This document shows positions 3,511 to 6,379 of a stretch of DNA of 6,379 nucleotides, one piece after another. The number at the start of each line of letters is the position of its first letter. The first letter of the stretch is position 1. The DNA is taken from the NCBI GenBank assembly GCA_007131895.1, contig SLPR01000417.1, positions 1-6,379 of the forward strand. Direction: 5' to 3'. The stretch comes from Bacteroidales bacterium (GTDB lineage: Bacteria > Bacteroidota > Bacteroidia > Bacteroidales > UBA7960). A model generated the notes under the pieces. It ran no database searches and was not told the DNA's origin. It saw nothing but the letters and a program-made list of their open reading frames with translations. A program made the position numbers and the translations under genes.

Positions 3511-6379
3511 TCACTTCTGAATCTGAAGTTTTCTTACGAATACTCCTTCGTCAGTATGGATGCGTAAAAGATAGATGCCTGACTCGAAACTGTTGTTGAT
3601 ACGAGTTTCATTGTCATTGATAACATCATTGTAAACCACCTTGCCTGTGATGTCGGTAATTACAATACTGCGAATTATACTGTTGGCAGTAATGTTGAAA
3701 TTATCGCGTGCAGGGTTGGGGAATACGTTGATGTCCAATGAAGTGATATCACCTACAGAAACATCTTCGTCGAAGTTGGCAGTGAGCACAACATCCATAG
3801 CAGGCATTGTAAAAGTAAACTCGGCTTCTGTACTTACAACAACGTCGTCAGCATCAGTCCAGTTCACAAATACAAAATCATCAGCTGCTACAGCAGTTAA
3901 GAGTACTTCTTCACCTTCTTCATACAGACCGGCTCCGTTCACTGTTCCGCCATCGGCAGGATCAGCAACCAGGGTAAGTGCAAATACAGGTTCAGTAGTA
4001 CCCCAAACATCGTTAACAGTCATGTCGTCAGCAACGGTAACAGTGCGGTTTGCGCCACCATCCCATTCGCCGCCGTCCCAGCCTGCGTTGAGGAAGTACT
4101 TGTACTCATAAGTACCTGCTTCAAGCTCGAGGGTGTTGGTATAAATCCAGGAGTCGCCTACGCGTTCCATAGTCTGGTTTGCAGGATCATCTCCCGGCTC
4201 AGCCCATCCAAGCAAATCACCAGTCATGTATACCACATCGTTGTCCGGATCGAATCCTTCGGCGGTGCTCATGTTTACATTAAAGGTAACAGCAAAGGTT
4301 TCAGGAGCAATATACTCTTCGAAGTCAGCTTCGAAACGGGGTACAAGCTGCAGGTTGTCGTGGAACTGGAGAATAACACCGGTAATGTTGAGCGGAGTTA
4401 CGGGAATTTCTTCACCGATATAATCCACATTCCAGAAGTCTGTTCTTACAGCCAACGTGTTTTCACCATCAGTAATGGTGTAGTTCTGCCCGTTGGCAAA
4501 TACCTGTCCATCTGCAATGTCAGTGAATGTAACGTTGTAAAGCTTCACGAGCTTGGCCTGATCATCAGAAGTAAGTCCGTCAATGGTGAAATCATAAGGA
4601 TCAACCGGAGTGTTCTCAGTGGCTGGCTCAGCGTCAAATCTGGGCTGGAACCGGAGCATCTGGTTGAATACATTGAGTACACCCACCACATCGGTAATTA
4701 CATCATAGAGTTCATACTCTGGAGTGATAATTCCGGGCTGGTCGTCAATGAGAATCGCTGCCGTTGCGTCCTGCAAGAACTTGCGGTTGCGGAATCCATC
4801 CATGGCTACAATAACTGCTTCACCGGTATAACGGTAGAAAGTACCATCAGCAGGCAGATCGCGCAGTTCAGCAAGGGTTGCAACCTCGGTAATCGGAATC
4901 TCGTTAAAGTTGGCAACAAGGGTAGTAGCTTCAGCAGGCATGGTGTAGTTAAATTCTGCATCTGTGCTTACCTCGTCAGTGCCTATCGTCCAGTTAACAA
5001 ACTCATAGCCGATGGCAGCAGTTGCCGATACAGGAACAGTAGATCCTTCATAATACTCACCACCACCTGTAACAGCGCCACCTTCAGCGGGTTCTGCTTC
5101 AACAGTAAGGGTGTAAGTAGGTGGCAGTGCTCCGGTTGTTTCAAGCACGAAACCTTTGCCTACAACGTGCGCAAGAATCATTAGCTCACCATCCTCGTCA
5201 AAGGCAACCTGGTTGGTAGCCGTTAAGTTTGCATGTCCGGCATCACCCATCTGCTTGTCATATACTAAACGATTAGCAAGAACTTCGCTGGTAGAAATGA
5301 AGTTGATAGCTTCAATTACTGTTTCACCCAGAGAAATATCAACAATCTGGTGACGGGCAGCAATGTCAGCATTTGTTTCATTGTTCAGTGTATAAGAAAG
5401 ATATCTGTTACCATTGTGGTAGAAGATATTGGGGTCGTAAGAACGCATATCGATAACATCAGTATCCATATGGGCCAATATATCGCCATCAATGTCGACA
5501 ATCATGATACCAATGTTATTGCTGGTAAGAACGAATATATCGTCTTCACCTTCAATAGGATTAATGATACCGTGGTTGTTGATGTGGTCAAACTCAACAT
5601 CAAGGGTAATCAGATCAGGATTGTCTTCGTTTTGCAGAACACCACCTTCAAAGTTCCATACTCTGAATTCTTTTGAGGTATTGATGTGTGCAATAATGTG
5701 ACCATCCGCGGCAGGATCTCCAATGATAGAGAAGGCATCACCCAGGCGACCAGGTAAAGCATCATAGCTTATAACCGCTTCAGGAGCACTTTCAAGACTT
5801 GTCCAGCGATAGATTTTGAATATACCTTGTCCCCAGCCATCACCACTTGGGTTTAACGAGAGGTTAGATACATAAATGTTGTTTCCAACAGTGCGAACAT
5901 AGTTAATGGGGAAAGTAACAGGTTCAATAATGTCTGTTCCCATATTCAGAGCAACAGGATCAAGGTGCGGATTCTTACTATCCCATACCCAAACATTGGG
6001 TCCGTTTTCGCGTGAGGCAACTACGACATAACGATTCTGATAAAGAGCAGCACTACGTGCATTTCCACCTGAGCCAATTTCTACTGGCAGATTCTCATAA
6101 GTCATGTCAAGCAGAGCATTAAGCGTAATCGGATCAGCAGCACCAGGAGCAAAGTTTGCAGTAAGGGTAAGGTCTTCTGAAGGCATAGTGATAACATTGT
6201 TTGCTTCAGTAGATACCACTTCACCGTCTTCGTCAGTCCAGTTAAGGAATGCAAAACCAGCGTTGGGAGTAGCGGTAACTTCTACCTGAGAAGTTTCCAG
6301 GTGTGTGCCTGCGCCGGTTACGGTACCCCAGTCTTCAGGATTCACGTTGAGGGTAAGGGTGTATTCCTGCAGGTCTCTG
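3511..6379 (-). CDS. Large secreted T9SS protein with propeller-like domain, three InlB-type repeats, OB-like and CBM-like modules; N-terminus cut
   Basis: The frame ends at TGA 3511-3513 and stays open to the right edge, so the signal peptide and N-terminus are missing. A GTG at 6345 is not the start: the bases before it encode RDLQEYTLTL, the beginning of the first repeat. Domains, numbered from that GTG as 1: divergent InlB B-repeat-like unit to residue 66. Residues about 72-405 look like a beta-propeller (NARSAALYQNRYVVVASR, VWVWDSKN, FRVWNF, DDIFVLTSNNIGI) and resemble DUF4623-type Bacteroidota proteins (tentative). A second InlB-type repeat is at 411-480. The OB-fold-like module shared with the downstream gene is at 486-679. 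A starch/glycogen-binding-like beta-sandwich is at 683-780 (VTFNVNMS, VVYMTGDLLGW, ELEAGTYEYKYFLNAGWDGG). A third repeat is at 788-858. The T9SS type A sorting domain is at 870-944 (VFPNPARDNF, ITDITGKVVY, SGIYLLRIH, VRKLQIQK). It is probably a surface or released adhesin or glycan binder; no catalytic residues are recognised. Confidence 0.88.
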   Translation of the reverse strand, partial: RDLQEYTLTLNVNPEDWGTVTGAGTHLETSQVEVTATPNAGFAFLNWTDEDGEVVSTEANNVITMPSEDLTLTANFAPGAADPITLNALLDMTYENLPVEIGSGGNARSAALYQNRYVVVASRENGPNVWVWDSKNPHLDPVALNMGTDIIEPVTFPINYVRTVGNNIYVSNLSLNPSGDGWGQGIFKIYRWTSLESAPEAVISYDALPGRLGDAFSIIGDPAADGHIIAHINTSKEFRVWNFEGGVLQNEDNPDLITLDVEFDHINNHGIINPIEGEDDIFVLTSNNIGIMIVDIDGDILAHMDTDVIDMRSYDPNIFYHNGNRYLSYTLNNETNADIAARHQIVDISLGETVIEAINFISTSEVLANRLVYDKQMGDAGHANLTATNQVAFDEDGELMILAHVVGKGFVLETTGALPPTYTLTVEAEPAEGGAVTGGGEYYEGSTVPVSATAAIGYEFVNWTIGTDEVSTDAEFNYTMPAEATTLVANFNEIPITEVATLAELRDLPADGTFYRYTGEAVIVAMDGFRNRKFLQDATAAILIDDQPGIITPEYELYDVITDVVGVLNVFNQMLRFQPRFDAEPATENTPVDPYDFTIDGLTSDDQAKLVKLYNVTFTDIADGQVFANGQNYTITDGENTLAVRTDFWNVDYIGEEIPVTPLNITGVILQFHDNLQLVPRFEADFEEYIAPETFAVTFNVNMSTAEGFDPDNDVVYMTGDLLGWAEPGDDPANQTMERVGDSWIYTNTLELEAGTYEYKYFLNAGWDGGEWDGGANRTVTVADDMTVNDVWGTTEPVFALTLVADPADGGTVNGAGLYEEGEEVLLTAVAADDFVFVNWTDADDVVVSTEAEFTFTMPAMDVVLTANFDEDVSVGDITSLDINVFPNPARDNFNITANSIIRSIVITDITGKVVYNDVINDNETRINNSFESGIYLLRIHTDEGVFVRKLQIQK
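3772..3984 (-). repeat. InlB B-repeat-like unit 3 of the large secreted protein
   Basis: This encodes about 71 residues from ALTLVADPADGGTVNGAG to LTANF. The hallmark sequence is FVNWTDADDVVVSTEAEFTF followed by TMP. The same FxNW...STEA...TMP...ANF framework recurs in the units at 4906-5115 and 6148-6363. This pattern matches the divergent InlB B-repeat family, a beta-grasp-like stalk module of secreted proteins. Confidence 0.72.
4006..4299 (-). other. CBM/AMPK-glycogen-binding-like beta-sandwich module
   Basis: Residues 683-780 (numbered from the GTG at 6345) read FAVTFNVNMSTAEGF, VVYMTGDLLGWAEPGD, MERVGDSWIYTNTLELEAGT, YEYKYFLNAGWDGGEWDGGA and NRTVTV. This is the Bacteroidota version of the early-set fold seen in starch- and glycogen-binding domains, with its GxLLGW turn and YEYKYFLN strand. 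Ligand binding is not proven, and such modules can also be purely structural. Confidence 0.6.
4309..4890 (-). repeat. Shared OB-fold-like module, copy in the large secreted protein
   Basis: This encodes residues 486-679 (numbered from the GTG at 6345), starting ITEVATLAELRDLPADG and ending VPRFEADFEEY. It is the partner of the module at 1925-2509. Here it sits between an InlB-type repeat and the CBM-like module, whereas the other copy sits between a chitobiase-C-like domain and the sorting tail. The boundaries of similarity coincide with the domain boundaries. Confidence 0.6.
4906..5115 (-). repeat. InlB B-repeat-like unit 2 of the large secreted protein
   Basis: This encodes about 70 residues from TLTVEAEPAEGGAVTGGGEY to ANF, with FVNWTIGTDEVSTDAEFNYT and then MP as the hallmark. 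It links the propeller-like domain to the OB-like module. Confidence 0.72.
5131..6132 (-). other. Propeller-like domain of the large secreted protein (about 334 residues)
   Basis: This domain alternates short beta-strands with aromatic-rich turns (RYVVVASR, NVWVWDSKN, NNIYVSNLS, FKIYRWTSLE, EFRVWNF, DIFVLTSNNIGIMIVDIDGD, GNRYLSYTL, ELMILAHVVGKGFVL), as in beta-propellers. It resembles the DUF4623-type region of secreted Bacteroidota proteins, an assignment made from memory and not verified. No catalytic motif is recognised. Confidence 0.5.
6148..6363 (-). repeat. InlB B-repeat-like unit 1 of the large secreted protein
   Basis: This encodes YTLTLNVNPEDWGTVTGAG through FLNWTDEDGEVVSTEANN and on to TMP and LTANF. 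Its first residues lie upstream of the GTG at 6345, which shows that the coding frame continues past the right edge. Confidence 0.72.

Noticed and set aside
4360..5184. 274-codon plus-strand reading frame
   Set aside because: It is antisense to the OB-like module, second InlB-type repeat and propeller end of the large secreted protein, whose minus-strand frame carries clear domain signatures. The other plus-strand frames between 1592 and 6289 are shadows for the same reason.
6343..6345. GTG as start codon of the large secreted protein
   Set aside because: The frame continues upstream to the window edge, and the upstream residues YTLTL complete the first InlB-type repeat. The protein simply begins outside the window.

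Overview
The window looks like chromosomal DNA from a member of the Bacteroidota. Two proteins end in type IX secretion (T9SS type A) sorting domains, which are restricted to that phylum. A TAnnTTTG-type -7 promoter element lies upstream of two genes, and leader regions are A-rich without strong Shine-Dalgarno sequences. Base composition is moderate. The secreted proteins are mosaics of beta-sandwich modules typical of environmental or gut Bacteroidales-like organisms. Genus cannot be decided from this sequence.

Layout, left to right. Positions 1-379 (minus strand) hold the N-terminal part of a GbsR/MarR-type winged-helix regulator that runs off the left edge. Positions 380-808 form a 429-base divergent spacer. 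It contains a tandem pair of TGTAC-N6-GTACA palindromes exactly 21 bp apart, a candidate leader stem-loop and a perfect AT-rich palindrome. Positions 809-1483 (plus strand) encode a 224-residue acidic soluble protein of unknown function. Positions 1484-1675 form a convergent spacer with two copies of a GC-rich REP-like element (core GTCCGGnCCGGAC) on either side of a 14-bp-stem hairpin. Positions 1676-3280 (minus) encode a secreted 534-residue multidomain protein. Positions 3281-3510 hold that gene's promoter and the strong intrinsic terminator of the next gene. Positions 3511-6379 (minus) encode most of a large secreted protein whose N-terminus lies beyond the right edge.

How the genes relate. 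The two minus-strand secreted proteins are neighbours but probably separate transcription units, because a terminator and a promoter lie between them. They share an approximately 195-residue OB-fold-like module, about 65% identical by hand count, set among otherwise different domains. Both end in a T9SS sorting tail, so both should be exported by Sec, carried across the outer membrane by T9SS and released or anchored at the cell surface. No enzymatic active site is recognisable in either. Nothing visible ties the regulator or the 224-residue protein functionally to the secreted pair. The least explained elements are the tandem operator-like palindromes, the REP-like pair and the shuffled OB-like module.
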